Source: Lactifluus volemus (lineage: Eukaryota > Basidiomycota > Agaricomycetes > Russulales > Russulaceae). From it: a stretch of DNA of 64,000 nt. The position numbers were made by a program, and so were the translations under genes. Numbering within the stretch: the stretch's first letter is position 1; each line of letters starts with the position of its first letter. The notes below the pieces were generated by a model. The model searched no databases. It was given only the letters and a program-made list of their open reading frames with translations, and was not told where the DNA came from. The stretch is taken from contig WTXI01000067.1 of assembly GCA_022376515.1 (NCBI GenBank), positions 62,001 to 126,000 of the forward strand, in the 5' to 3' direction. Positions 34,417 to 43,756 of the stretch are shown here, in pieces.

Positions 34417-35775
34417 CGCAGTCAAATGTACAAACCCTATTACCACTAGTAAACACGGGAGCTAGCAGATGAGATGGCAAGATGGCTGTGTTCGCTGGAG
34501 GCTTCGGCTAATGCAGCTGGCTTCGTTCGTCATGGTGCTGTTATCCCTGGAATAGGATACAATTACAGCCATTGGGGCCGTGAAGAGGGAAACTGGAAGA
34601 GAAACTCAGAGGCGTGAGTCCATCCACCATTGAGGGGGAACATGTAAAATGGGGGTGAGGTCAGAATAACATTCAGTTGACTTCGACGCGTTGACTCAAC
34701 GCGAGTCACGCGCGACTCGTTTTGTGTGGTGGGAAAGTATGAATAATCGACGTTCCGCACCCCCGCGAGTTGGACCAGTGGAGATGGCCCCCACCAGTGC
34801 GGCCCAGGCGGTGGTGTTTCTGCCGCCATCGCAGCCACGGGAGGCATGCGGCGAAGGATTATCCCCCACAGCAAGAGCAGCAGTGTCCGTTGTGGTGCGC
34901 CAGGTGCGTGTGAGTGCATTGGAAGGGTAAGGGTGAAGACTTTGTGAAGGCAACAATCAATCTTTCTCGTTCTTATCGATCGACATTTCTAAGAGCGTGT
35001 CGCACTTGCCCCCCTTGTAGTTGACACCAGTGTCCAGAATCTAGATTTACTCTTACGGATTGATAAGATTAGATCTAGATGAACCCCATTTGCAATAATG
35101 TCAACTTATTAATAAAGTTTATCTTATCTCTGTGCATCAACTTGAACATAACGGCCTTTTTGCCCTTTCATCTTTCCAATGTGCGCACGTGCATCTGGTT
35201 CACTACGACGAACGCTGCTACTTCTCGCGGGAGATAGTTCTTCGCCAGGTTCGCCGCCCGCACCGCTGATCCTGATGTTGATGCGCGGTGAGCGACCTAG
35301 ACTTTGAGGCCTCTGGCAGCGGAGGAGGAGAAATGTGGTTGGACGGAAAAACACTTCGAGCGTGTCAATCAAGTTGGAAACAGCGAAGAGGAGGAGGCTC
35401 GACCCGAAACAGCGACCACTTCTGCGCAGCGTGGGTACGCTTCCTAACTTGAAAAATGAAAAAGGTCACACGATGAAGTGGACAGAAGCAAGGACGAAGA
35501 GGAAGAACGATATGGTCGTGTAGACAATGCCAGCGATTGTCAATGTATGGTGGGTCGCGCTCTCTCTATCCTCCGTCTCGTATGGTTCAACAATATTTAT
35601 TATCAATCAACCCAAGTAGTGTCATCACCCCCGTACTCGACTCAAAACACTACCTAGATCCAGAGATATTCAAACGAAACGCATACGAGTCATTGAAAAG
35701 GCCATTGTGCCATCTAAATTGTACCAGCCTGTGAGCTAAATGGTATAGATCCACCAGTCAAGACGCTTCTGCCAC
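34417..35775. other. Spacer between the two 94 aa family copies of the left arm
   Basis: This contains a segment (34.68-34.95) repeated inverted at 44.57-44.82 and again at 47.23-47.45 kb. It also contains a minus-strand frame (35372-35124) with INIRISGAGGEPGEE and ending VDAQR, which recurs at 44.25-44.38 (+) and 46.9-47.1 kb (+). These repeats look like parts of small decayed genes. No product is recognised. Confidence 0.4.
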
Positions 35776-36123
35776 TTAGCCGTGGTGGGTATGGAAATGC
35801 TCGACAATCGTCTCGAAGCTGGGTTCCGTGGCGAAATCGTGCTCGGCGACGATATGTTTACCATTCTCCATGATCTTGACCTTGTATTTATGGGGAGTTT
35901 CGCTCGAGGTCATGGTGAACATGGTCCATTTCCCGCGGGTATTGGACTTGGTATCGCCGTGGACCTTTTGCCACTTCCCAACGGGTTTCCAGTGGCCGGT
36001 CATCTTAGCAGCATCAAGGTGTGCGATATAGTCGGAGAGTTTGGTTTTGGGTGCCTGTATACAGTGTATTAGTCCATCGAGTCGGGGTGCTAGTACTTGC
36101 ATGAATAAGGTCTAACTCACCAT
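35776..36123 (-). CDS. 94 aa family protein, copy b (ATG-only first exon)
   Basis: Model complement(join(35776..36054, 36121..36123)), 93 aa. The first exon is only ATG, followed by GTGAGT and a 66-base intron ending ATACAG. Exon 2 begins APKTKLSDYIAHLDAAKMTG, continues WQKVHGDTKSNTRGKWTMF, HKYKVKIMENGKHIVAEHDF, TEPSFETIVEHFH and ends HHG. There is no signal peptide or membrane segment, so it is probably a small cytosolic protein. The family is not one I recognise. Three complete copies keep the same structure, and synonymous as well as conservative changes separate them. A TATA box lies at 36203-36210. Function unknown. Confidence 0.8.
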
Positions 36124-36202
36124 GATGAATGACTAGATATAAGTTCAAAAGTTTGTAGATCGAGTGTGTTCAAGTTAATTGGACGTGAAGCCAAACCTGG
36201 GG

Positions 36203-36210
36203 TTTATATA
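36203..36210 (-). promoter_or_regulatory. TATA box of 94 aa family copy b
   Basis: TATATAAA on the minus strand inside AACCTATATAAACCCCAGGTTTGG, about 80 bases before the ATG. The same core with CCCCAGG downstream precedes the copies at 43.4, 46.3 and 59.7 kb. A CCAATTGG palindrome lies upstream at 36470-36477. Confidence 0.7.
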
Positions 36211-36870
36211 GGTTTACGAGCGGCTTGCCTTCCAATAGGAGAAGTGGTTACAAGAGAAGTCCAGAAGAAAAACTCGTGCACAGACCACTGCCAGGGAGAT
36301 TACCTCAATGCCACGCGGCTCGGAGATGGTATCGCAACCACGAAACACGAAACAATCGTATCTATGTAACTTGGTTGTAGATGCTAAGACCGGGGATTCG
36401 TCGTCCCGACCTAGACGGGCGACTGGCACTGGCAACAGATTCAGTTCGACCCTGTGGTTGTTTTCGACTCCAATTGGCAGAAGCTGCCGCTGCAGGACAC
36501 AGAAAGGGACGCAGATTAAATGAATTGCTACTCAGTGATGGGACCATATCATATTGACTGCGATACAGTTGACTTGAATGCCATACAGTAGACCCCGCGG
36601 TCTGCTGTTTACATTAGTTTCTATTTGTACCAGATAAACAAACATTGTAAGGAGAGCATAATTGAAGTACATACTGTATTAGGAGAACGTGGTCGGTATA
36701 TTTGAGTGGCCGTCCATCAATTAAGCGCAGGGATATTCCCCATCTTCTTATAACTCAGCTCAGGGTCAAAAGTATTAAGAAGTGATGATCAATGAGCGCG
36801 ATGAGCCGCCACTGTAGTAAAGAAGTTACCTTGCCTTTAAAATGTCATACACTTCACGTAGTTTGTTTTC

Positions 36871-38630
36871 CTTTTTAGGCCATCACCCCTGAGTGAGCCG
36901 CTCACGAGCGGCTCGAGCCGTGGCTCGTGTCACTCGTGGGAAATATACCAAATTTGGACTATGGTTGCTGGGATTTCACACAGACCATCGCACCTCATTA
37001 CTTATCGTGTCTGTGCTTTGTTGCCTCATATGCCAAGTATGATACGTCCTCGAAAACTCGTGGAGGGCTTTTAAGCTGTATAAGTTCACCTATGTTCGGT
37101 TCATGGCCCGCTCCTCGAGTACACCCAGCGACAAATATCCAAGACCAACAAACATCTACCTGAAAACTCTCAACTTAGTTATCGCTTCACAAGGAACCTC
37201 GCACTTCCGGTGTCACAGGCCCGCCGGATCCACCACATAGTCTTGTCTCAGACTCTCAGTTACATGACTGTTGGAGGGGCGTTTGGGCGTCTGGAGGGTG
37301 CTCCCCTACCGGGCGTTGTCAGGTGTGATGCCCCCACTCTCAGGCTTTTCTGCATTGGCGACTCATATCCCTGCGATGCAGCGTCCTTCCCTTTCTTTAA
37401 TTCGTTCCTCAAGAATCGAGGGGAGCCATTTGCATCGCGTGGCGTCAGTGTTGCGCTGGCGTCGCTATTGCCACCCCAGCACACGGATCCGATGTCGTGC
37501 CCTGGGAGGATCAAGACGAGGTCTCTAGCGAGCAGGGCGGTAAATCTGTAGCACGCCTTCAGCATATCCTACCAGTGCTACCACCACTGTGCAGGCAAGC
37601 ATTTTCTTCAACCTGGCTGCAGTACACCATGCCTCTAACCTCTTGGACCGAAACTCGGTACCAGAAGAAGAAAAGGAGGAGCGGGAGGGTGAGACCGTGG
37701 TCGAAATGTCGAGCGAATTCAGGCCGATGCTAGCGCAGGGCATTGTCATCTCGGGTGCGGGACTCGAGTCGCTTTTGGAGGAAGAGGACGACATCCTGTG
37801 CTCGTACCGTGAGGTCATCTTTGTAGCAAGGTCCTTGTATACCCTACCGTGTATACCTACTGAACATGTTTAGTCATCTAATTACTATAGTAGCCTTTTT
37901 CTACTTGTCACTCATAAGTTATACCTTCTCTACTGGCCGAAGGCCCTTCCCCAAAGTGCGACGCATGCAATTGATTTCAGTACTGGTGGTGTCGGTGGTA
38001 TATGGGGGCAGCATGCAATGCTTGATGCAATGCGACAACTCGCACGGAAATTCCCACGCCAACTCTCGATGCTTGTTGTACTGAGGTCCTGATACAACCC
38101 ACTGGTACTGTATCTGTACTTCGGCTTTGTAACAAAGGCAAAGATTGATATTGTATTATGGCAATTCAGTGGCGGACGTAAGATGGTGGAGCTGTCACAT
38201 GCGGAGCATTTGCTCGTGGTGGTGTCCTCGCTTGGTGATGTCCAACCTGGACTGGGCGGCATTTTTCCATTTCCTCGCCTTCTAATTTCTCATCTTTCCC
38301 CTCGATTCTCCCGCTGCCGCCCATAGGATCAGACGGTGACTTCCTTGCCGACAAGAATAGGGTAACAAAATTTTTAATGCATTATTCAACGACGGCCGCT
38401 CATGTACACTCTCCTCTGTAGTTCGAGTCTTTCAAACTCGTTGGAGCCGTATCGCCATCTCAGCCCCGTCGACATTCCCATTCACGCTCCCATTCTCGCA
38501 ACCCTCTCCATCTCCATTCCACCTTCGGCCCTCTCTTCCTCTCTCCTTTTCTTCTTCTCACGACATCTCCCTTTCGACGACATCCTATTCCATCTCTTCT
38601 CTTTCTCAGCTAGGTTCAGCTCCAACACAA
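36871..38630. other. Centre of the inverted duplication, left part, no clear gene
   Basis: A palindromic GAGCCGCTCACGAGCGGCTC stretch lies near 36895-36920. Plus-strand frames are open at 37210-37551 and 37589-37873 (FFNLAAVHHASNLLDRN, then EEEKEEREGE), but neither has an identifiable domain or a second copy. A pyrimidine-rich leader-like stretch at 38440-38630 precedes the following pseudogene. Confidence 0.4.
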
Positions 38631-38660
38631 TGCAGTTCTCACCACCGGCGTTGTTCATCC

Positions 38661-40212
38661 ATGTCCACTCGCCGCGAGTCGGCGGCAGAAGTCATGGGTG
38701 TTACCTTGCTGGCCCTCCTCGCTTCCAATAGCGAGGATAACTATCGCGCTCGGCGACAAGGATTCTATCTGTCACCGCGCTCTATGGGCTCTCGAGGGAA
38801 AACCGAGCCTGGACGGTTTCTCCTCTCCCCTGTCGACATACCTGAACGGAGCACTCCGGAGATTGAGCCCAGGATCGGCAAGCCCTGCTGGGGGCAGCTT
38901 CAGCTCTGGTTTGAGTGGCCTCGCCAATACGTTCGGCAACCTTATCAAGACCAGCTTGTCGAGGAGGAAGTGAACGAAGAGGACCCAATGTGCATTCCTC
39001 ACCACTCATCCTGTCGCCATGCGAGTCCCCTGCTGTTTACCTGGTTCAGTTAACACATCACTAACTCCTATCCGTACTCGACCTCGCCCAGCTGGCCTTA
39101 GCCTCCGCCCGCTTTCGCTTAGCCCAGTAAAGTTCAAATCGGTCCCCGATGGTGAACTTTTCACATCCGCGCCTACGTCCACTCCTTCCAAACCGTCTGG
39201 TCTAAAGTCCCACACCCAACCTTCATCTCCCAACTTGATCTCATCCCCTCCGCTCTGTTGCTCCTCCGGCCCATCCCGTTTCATCTGTTCCCTTTTTCGT
39301 CGGGCTTCGCTGACTGATATTCCCTTCTGGGGCTTCTCGGACCCATTTGAGTTGCCTAAAAAGCGTAGCAGTATCTTTGACAAGCCGTCCTTTCATGGCC
39401 TTCCCACGCCAGAGCTCACGCCTACCACTGACCGCCGCGCCTCGACCGGGTCTGACAGCTACTGGGGCTGACCTTCTTCCATCACCCACGAATAGCACTT
39501 TCTCTATCAGTCACAAGCCGCTTTTGTCGCTCGTATTTCGGAACTCGAGGGTGCACTCTCTTCCCGTACGTAATCCCGCCCCGTTTCCGTCGCCACTTCC
39601 TCCGCCTCTTCGAGCGCCCCCGAGTCGAATGACGAGACGCTTCGCCTCATTTCCGACCTCAAAGCCGAGCGGGACGAACTGAAACGCGATATCAATGAGT
39701 GGCACACGTGTGTGGCAGATCTCGAGAAACAGCACTTGCTCTCCGCGTCGATACAGAGCGTCGTGAGGCATGAATCGCACGCAAACGCCTAGGTTTGATC
39801 GAGATGGGGAAACGTGCCGCCCTTCGCGTCGCCGAGGAGAGAGAGTTTGCAAGCACCAAAGCGGATTTTCAGGCCGCGCAAGAAGTGGTGGGGCGCAGCA
39901 GGGAGGAGGTGGCCCGTAGAAGGCTCTGGAAGAGTTCAGGTTGTTTAAGACGCCCACCCTGGTTGTCCCGACGAACAGTGTAGTATCCATCGACTCGGTG
40001 GCCTCGACGACGGACGTCGAATCGCTTGACAATAAGCTCAAAGCCGTAGAAGTAGTTCAGGAAGTTCAGGAGCCGCATTTGGACCAGGAGAACAACCCCT
40101 TCAAGTCCTCCCCATCTTCCCTTCTTACAACCTTGCTGCCCTTGTCGCCAATCTCGAACAGGATGTCAATATGTCTGGGAGCCGCGGCTCACTATCATCT
40201 GCAACATGTTAG
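38661..40212 (+). pseudogene. Coiled-coil protein gene, frameshifted
   Basis: Pieces in different frames read in a consistent order: MSTRRESAAE, SLDGFSSPLSTYLNGALRRLSP, FSSGLSGLANTFGNLIKTSL, KSVPDGELFTSAPTSTPSKP, ETLRLISDLKAERDELKRDINEW (heptad-like), VADLEKQHLLSAS, RVAEEREFASTKADF, ALEEFRLFKTPTLVVPTNSV and NLAALVANLEQDVN, ending SSATC and TAG at 40210. At least three frame changes and several stops separate them. The coiled-coil core suggests a structural protein, but I cannot name it. A small number of errors in the sequence could explain some breaks. Confidence 0.5.
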
Positions 40213-40925
40213 TTGCCGTTGCGGGGAGCGAACCAATTGTACATCTCGTGCATGTGCCGTCATGTATCGTGGCGAGATTCCACAGAACCCGCGCAAGTAG
40301 ATTGGCGCACTGAGCTAGTTTTTTTCACATGCTTAGTCTCCTTTGTATATATACTCTGTTACAAAGTCTCATCCCCTCCCAATGGCAAGAAAAGTTTGAG
40401 CAGACAACGTTGACATTTCTAGTGAACAATTAGACCTCGGAGTGGTATGTGGTTCTAGACGACACTACGCGTCGCTTGAACGATCATCACGTTGATTCAG
40501 GAGGAGGCTGAAGTGAGTCGATTTCGGATTTCCCGAGTTTGGCAACACTGACTCGGACACACGCACACCCGCCTTCCCGCGCACGATCCGCGAGTACCCA
40601 GGACTCGGCGGCCGGCCGAGGGACCGCGAGCCTCAAGAGATAAATCTATTCAAACCCCAAGAACCTAAATCATCTACTTTACCGTGACATATTTTTTGCT
40701 TTTTTTTTCCCTACTACACGTCAATTCGGTTTGGTTTCCACGATTTTATTCATTATTTTTACGATTTTCAGCATTTTCGTGCATTTCCAACAACCCAAAA
40801 TCTATTGTAATATATATGTGTGTGTAACTACATCAGCCGCGGCGGAAGTCTAAAGAGTTCCTGCTCCAATTAGCATCCGTGCCAAGTCCAGCCTCGTTGG
40901 CCCTCTCGAAAAGATCCACTTCCTA
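40213..40925. other. AT-rich intergenic region, downstream side of the kinase-fold gene
   Basis: No gene was seen. The part at 40.68-40.83 kb is strongly T-rich and contains ATATATATGTGTGTG. It could hold 3' processing signals of the minus-strand gene, whose stop is at 40926. Confidence 0.4.
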
Positions 40926-41897
40926 TTATTCTCCTTCGGCCCACTCAGCATACCTCTCAGAATTTTTGTAGTGCAGCTCGAATCCGTGGTTCTCGAGCAA
41001 CTTCTTCATCACCAACCCAACAGCCCCTTCTTCGTCGTGGCTACACTTTTCCCTTCCCCATTCGGACTCCGTCTCGTCTTTTCCTCGCAACCTACATTGA
41101 CCAAAGTCGATCATGTAAACCTGATATTTCTCGTCCTTCTTCGCGGAAACCATGAAATTCTCGGGGCGTACATCCTTGTTAAGAATGTTCTGATCGCCCA
41201 GTACGTTAACAATAGCAACTGCTTGGTCGACAATATTTTGCCAAGCAGATCGAGGAGAGTGGTCGTGTATTTCCGACAAGCTGAACCCCTCTATGTATTC
41301 GAGTAAGATTCCCTTGACATGGAAATTGTCGAGGTCCTCTCGCTGGCTGGGTCCTTCCACGTTCGATGGTGTAAGGTTGAGATCCACTGCCGCGAGAAGG
41401 CGGGGGACTAGATGGCCCTGGTAGTTGTGTAGTGCGTTGTAAGTGGTGGTTTCAGACTTGTAGAGCCGGAGTAATTCATAGGACAGGAAAGCTTCATTCT
41501 GAGCGGCGTCCCAATCTTCTCCCGTGTCCTCTAGGAAATTTTCAACATTATGAAGGTCGTGGAGAAAGCGGCGGATAGCACCGCTCTGGACAAAGCGGAT
41601 GTAGGCCTCTTCAATTTCCGTTGTCCAAGGGCCGATGCCAAAGTCCTCTCGAAGCTGGTCGGAAAAGCGTCGATCGTAAAGCTTGAGAAAGGCCGTTTTT
41701 GGCGATTGGCCTTCATCCAAAATGTCGACAATTATGGGGCAGGAAAGCGTTCGCGGAGAATGAAGCTGGCGAGCTTTCACGCGGATTTGGGACGAAGAAA
41801 AGGTATGGTCATGCTCGGCAAGAACGTTCAGAGTCAAAACTTGATCGACGCGGTACTCCTCAAAGGGAGAGTGACGAAGAAGTTCGGAGAAGGTCAT
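40926..41897 (-). CDS. Fungal kinase-fold protein, single exon, 323 aa
   Basis: The frame runs from ATG at 41897 (MTFSELLRHSPFEEYRV) to the stop at 40926. Kinase-fold marks in order: AFLKLYDRRF (possible beta-3 lysine, residue ~80), GILLEYIEGFSL (hinge region, ~200), ILNKDVRPENFMV (catalytic loop with D and N, ~240) and VYMIDFGQCR (DFG, ~265). The HRD histidine is replaced (NKDVRPEN), and no glycine-rich loop is evident. This type of short, lineage-expanded kinase-like gene is common in agaricomycetes (FunK1-like groups). The substrate is unknown. A diverged paralogue is at 51.8 kb on the same strand. A hAT-type element sits 76 bases upstream of the start codon. Confidence 0.85.
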   Translation of the reverse strand: MTFSELLRHSPFEEYRVDQVLTLNVLAEHDHTFSSSQIRVKARQLHSPRTLSCPIIVDILDEGQSPKTAFLKLYDRRFSDQLREDFGIGPWTTEIEEAYIRFVQSGAIRRFLHDLHNVENFLEDTGEDWDAAQNEAFLSYELLRLYKSETTTYNALHNYQGHLVPRLLAAVDLNLTPSNVEGPSQREDLDNFHVKGILLEYIEGFSLSEIHDHSPRSAWQNIVDQAVAIVNVLGDQNILNKDVRPENFMVSAKKDEKYQVYMIDFGQCRLRGKDETESEWGREKCSHDEEGAVGLVMKKLLENHGFELHYKNSERYAEWAEGE

Positions 41898-41973
41898 TTA
41901 GGTGGGGGTGAGAGAACGGGAGCGAGGGGGGAATAGTAGTCCGCCAATATGCTAATAGTCACGGTGTATGATC

Positions 41974-42309
41974 CGGGGTTGTCATGATGCCGGGTGACCC
42001 GGGTCTGACCCGGCATCCTATGAAACTCAGCATCTGATGCCCAAAATCATCACATCGACGCCTGATGCATTAGTCATGCATCAGGGTGGGATACTCCTCC
42101 TTATTTTGGAAGGTGAGTGTTACATGTTCTTGACGATGCTGCTCGCGGACCCAAGAATGGACTAGTAGTACTTGCTTGTGCTATGTACATGTAATATACA
42201 CGTGATGTGAGTTCTTCCTGACCCCCATCGCATTCGCATCTGATGCTTGATGGGTCAGGTGATGACCGACCCTCGCTGATGAGGGGTCAGGCTGATGCTG
42301 ACAACCCTG
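41974..42309. mobile_element. Non-autonomous hAT-type element (MITE), 336 bases, perfect 8-base target duplication
   Basis: The ends are CGGGGTTGTCATGATGC and the reverse complement of the right end, CAGGGTTGTCAGCATCAGC. They are flanked by GTATGATC at 41966-41973 and again at 42310-42317. An 8-base target duplication and CAGGG-type ends are hallmarks of the hAT superfamily. Inside, CTGATGC and GCATCAG motifs cluster near both ends (42005-42080 and 42235-42300), like subterminal transposase-binding repeats. No transposase frame is present. Confidence 0.88.
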
Positions 42310-42317
42310 GTATGATC

Positions 42318-43228
42318 CATAGGGTAGATATGGATCAAAGCGGTCTCCTAGGTCGGGTTAATCAAAGATGGATCCGGTGCCGGATTCCGGTCGGAAGTGG
42401 TACGTAGCCGCGAAGCCCTGGCATCACTCACATGACAAAACTACAGCATTTAAGAACACACTTCTTCACTTCTTTACTACAGATGGATGTGGCGGCGCAT
42501 CGCGCTCATTGATCATCGATCATCACTTACATTTCATTACCAATTGAGCGCAGGAATGTGGATCATCTTCTTATAACTCATTGGAGATAACAATAGCTCA
42601 GGGTCAAATGTATTGGACGGCCAATTCAAATCTACCGACGGCGAAATATCAGTAGATCACGGCCCTCTTCACAGTTGACAATAGATTTTTGTCGTGCTCT
42701 GCTTACAATTTTATTTGGAGCTGGTACAAACAAAAGCTACACCAAATACTATGTGTCATTCAGCATACCGTATTCGGCATAGCTTGTTTGTGCCTGTAAA
42801 CACCAGAATGCGGGGTCTACTGTATTGCATTCAATCAACTATATCGCAGTCAATACGATATGGTCGCGTGACTGAGTGGCACAAGATAGGTGGGCGACGG
42901 ATCGCCTTCAAGCCCGTTCAGTTACACTGAACCTGTGTCCCTTGCTGCGTCCTGCTGCGGCGGCTTCAGCCAATTGGAGTCAAAAACAACCCCAGGGGTC
43001 GAACTGAATGTGTTGCCAGTGCCAGTCGCCCATCTAGATCTGGAGGGCGTATCCCAAGGCGAATCCCCGGTCTTAGCATCTACATCAGATGACATAGATA
43101 TGATCGTTTCGTGATTGCGATATCTCCGAGCCGCTTAGCATAGAGGTAACCTCACTGGCAGTGGCCTGTGCACGAGTTTTTCTGGAATTCCCAATGGCCA
43201 GTTCTCCTATTGGAAGACAAGCCACTCA
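42318..43228. other. Upstream region of 94 aa family copy c
   Basis: This contains repeated promoter-type blocks, including TGAGCGCAGG(A/T)...CTCAGGGTCAAATGTATTGGACGG at 42544-42640 (also at 36.72 and, varied, 58.84 and 59.12 kb) and a CCAATTGG palindrome at 42970-42977. No gene is supported. Confidence 0.5.
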
Positions 43229-43235
43229 GAAAACC

Positions 43236-43243
43236 TATATAAA
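43236..43243 (+). promoter_or_regulatory. TATA box of 94 aa family copy c
   Basis: TATATAAA in AACCTATATAAACCCCAGGTTTTGC, 171 bases before the ATG at 43414. The block is conserved with the other family members. Confidence 0.75.
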
Positions 43244-43413
43244 CCCCAGGTTTTGCTTCAAGTCCAGCACCAACTTGAACTCGATCCACACAGGTAACGC
43301 GCACATTTCCATCTTACCACAGGAGCGCCGCGCTCAGCATAGCTTTACCCCAGATCATCTCAACCAATACACAACCAGCTCTTGCGAATTAACTTTTGAA
43401 CTTAAATCTAGTC

Positions 43414-43756
43414 ATGGTGAGTTTGCATGCAAGTACTAGCACCCCGACTCGATGGACTAATATATTGTATATAGCCTGCCAAAGCCAAACTCTCCGACTA
43501 TGTCGCTCACCTTGATGCTACTAAGATGACCGGCACCTGGACACCCGCTGGAACGTGGCATAAGGTCCACGGCGATTGCAAGTCCAATACCCGCGGTAAA
43601 TGGACCATGTTCACCATGACCTCGAGCGAAACTCCCCATAAATACAAGGTCAAGATTATGGAGGATGGTAAACATATGGTCGCCGAGCACGATTTTGACC
43701 ATGAACCCACCTTCGAGTCGGTTGTCACGCATTTCCATACCGCCCACGGCAAATAA
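43414..43756 (+). CDS. 94 aa family protein, copy c (ATG-only first exon)
   Basis: Model join(43414..43416, 43475..43756), 94 aa. The ATG is directly followed by GTGAGT and a 58-base intron ending TATATAG. Exon 2 gives PAKAKLSDYVAHLDATKMTG, TWHKVHGDCKSNTRGKW, MTSSETPHKYKVKIMEDG, VAEHDFDHEPTFESVVTHFH and ends TAHGK with TAA at 43754. Without the intron the second exon has no suitable start, which supports the unusual structure. No signal peptide or known domain. The conserved W, H, SN, HKYKVKI, E-G and EPTFE positions suggest a compact beta-rich fold. It pairs with copy b across the inverted duplication. Function unknown. Confidence 0.82.

Larger units (their letters stand above)
31843..36870. 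repeat. Left arm of a large inverted segmental duplication (partner 42.54-50.94 kb)
   Basis: Reading the right arm in reverse complement gives the same order as the left arm: the CGTTGGGCTTCCACG edge (31850 and ~50920), the GATCATGCAC block, the APH-like pseudogene, a 94 aa family member, acidic ORF, spacer and second 94 aa family member, then GACCATATC(A/G)TATTGACTGCGATA (36541 and ~42860 reversed). The arms are diverged and differ by deletions. The right arm has an extra 46.5-48.9 kb block. Confidence 0.8.

Noticed and set aside
36895..36940. GAGCCGCTC palindrome as transposon end
   Set aside because: No matching second terminus or target duplication was found nearby.
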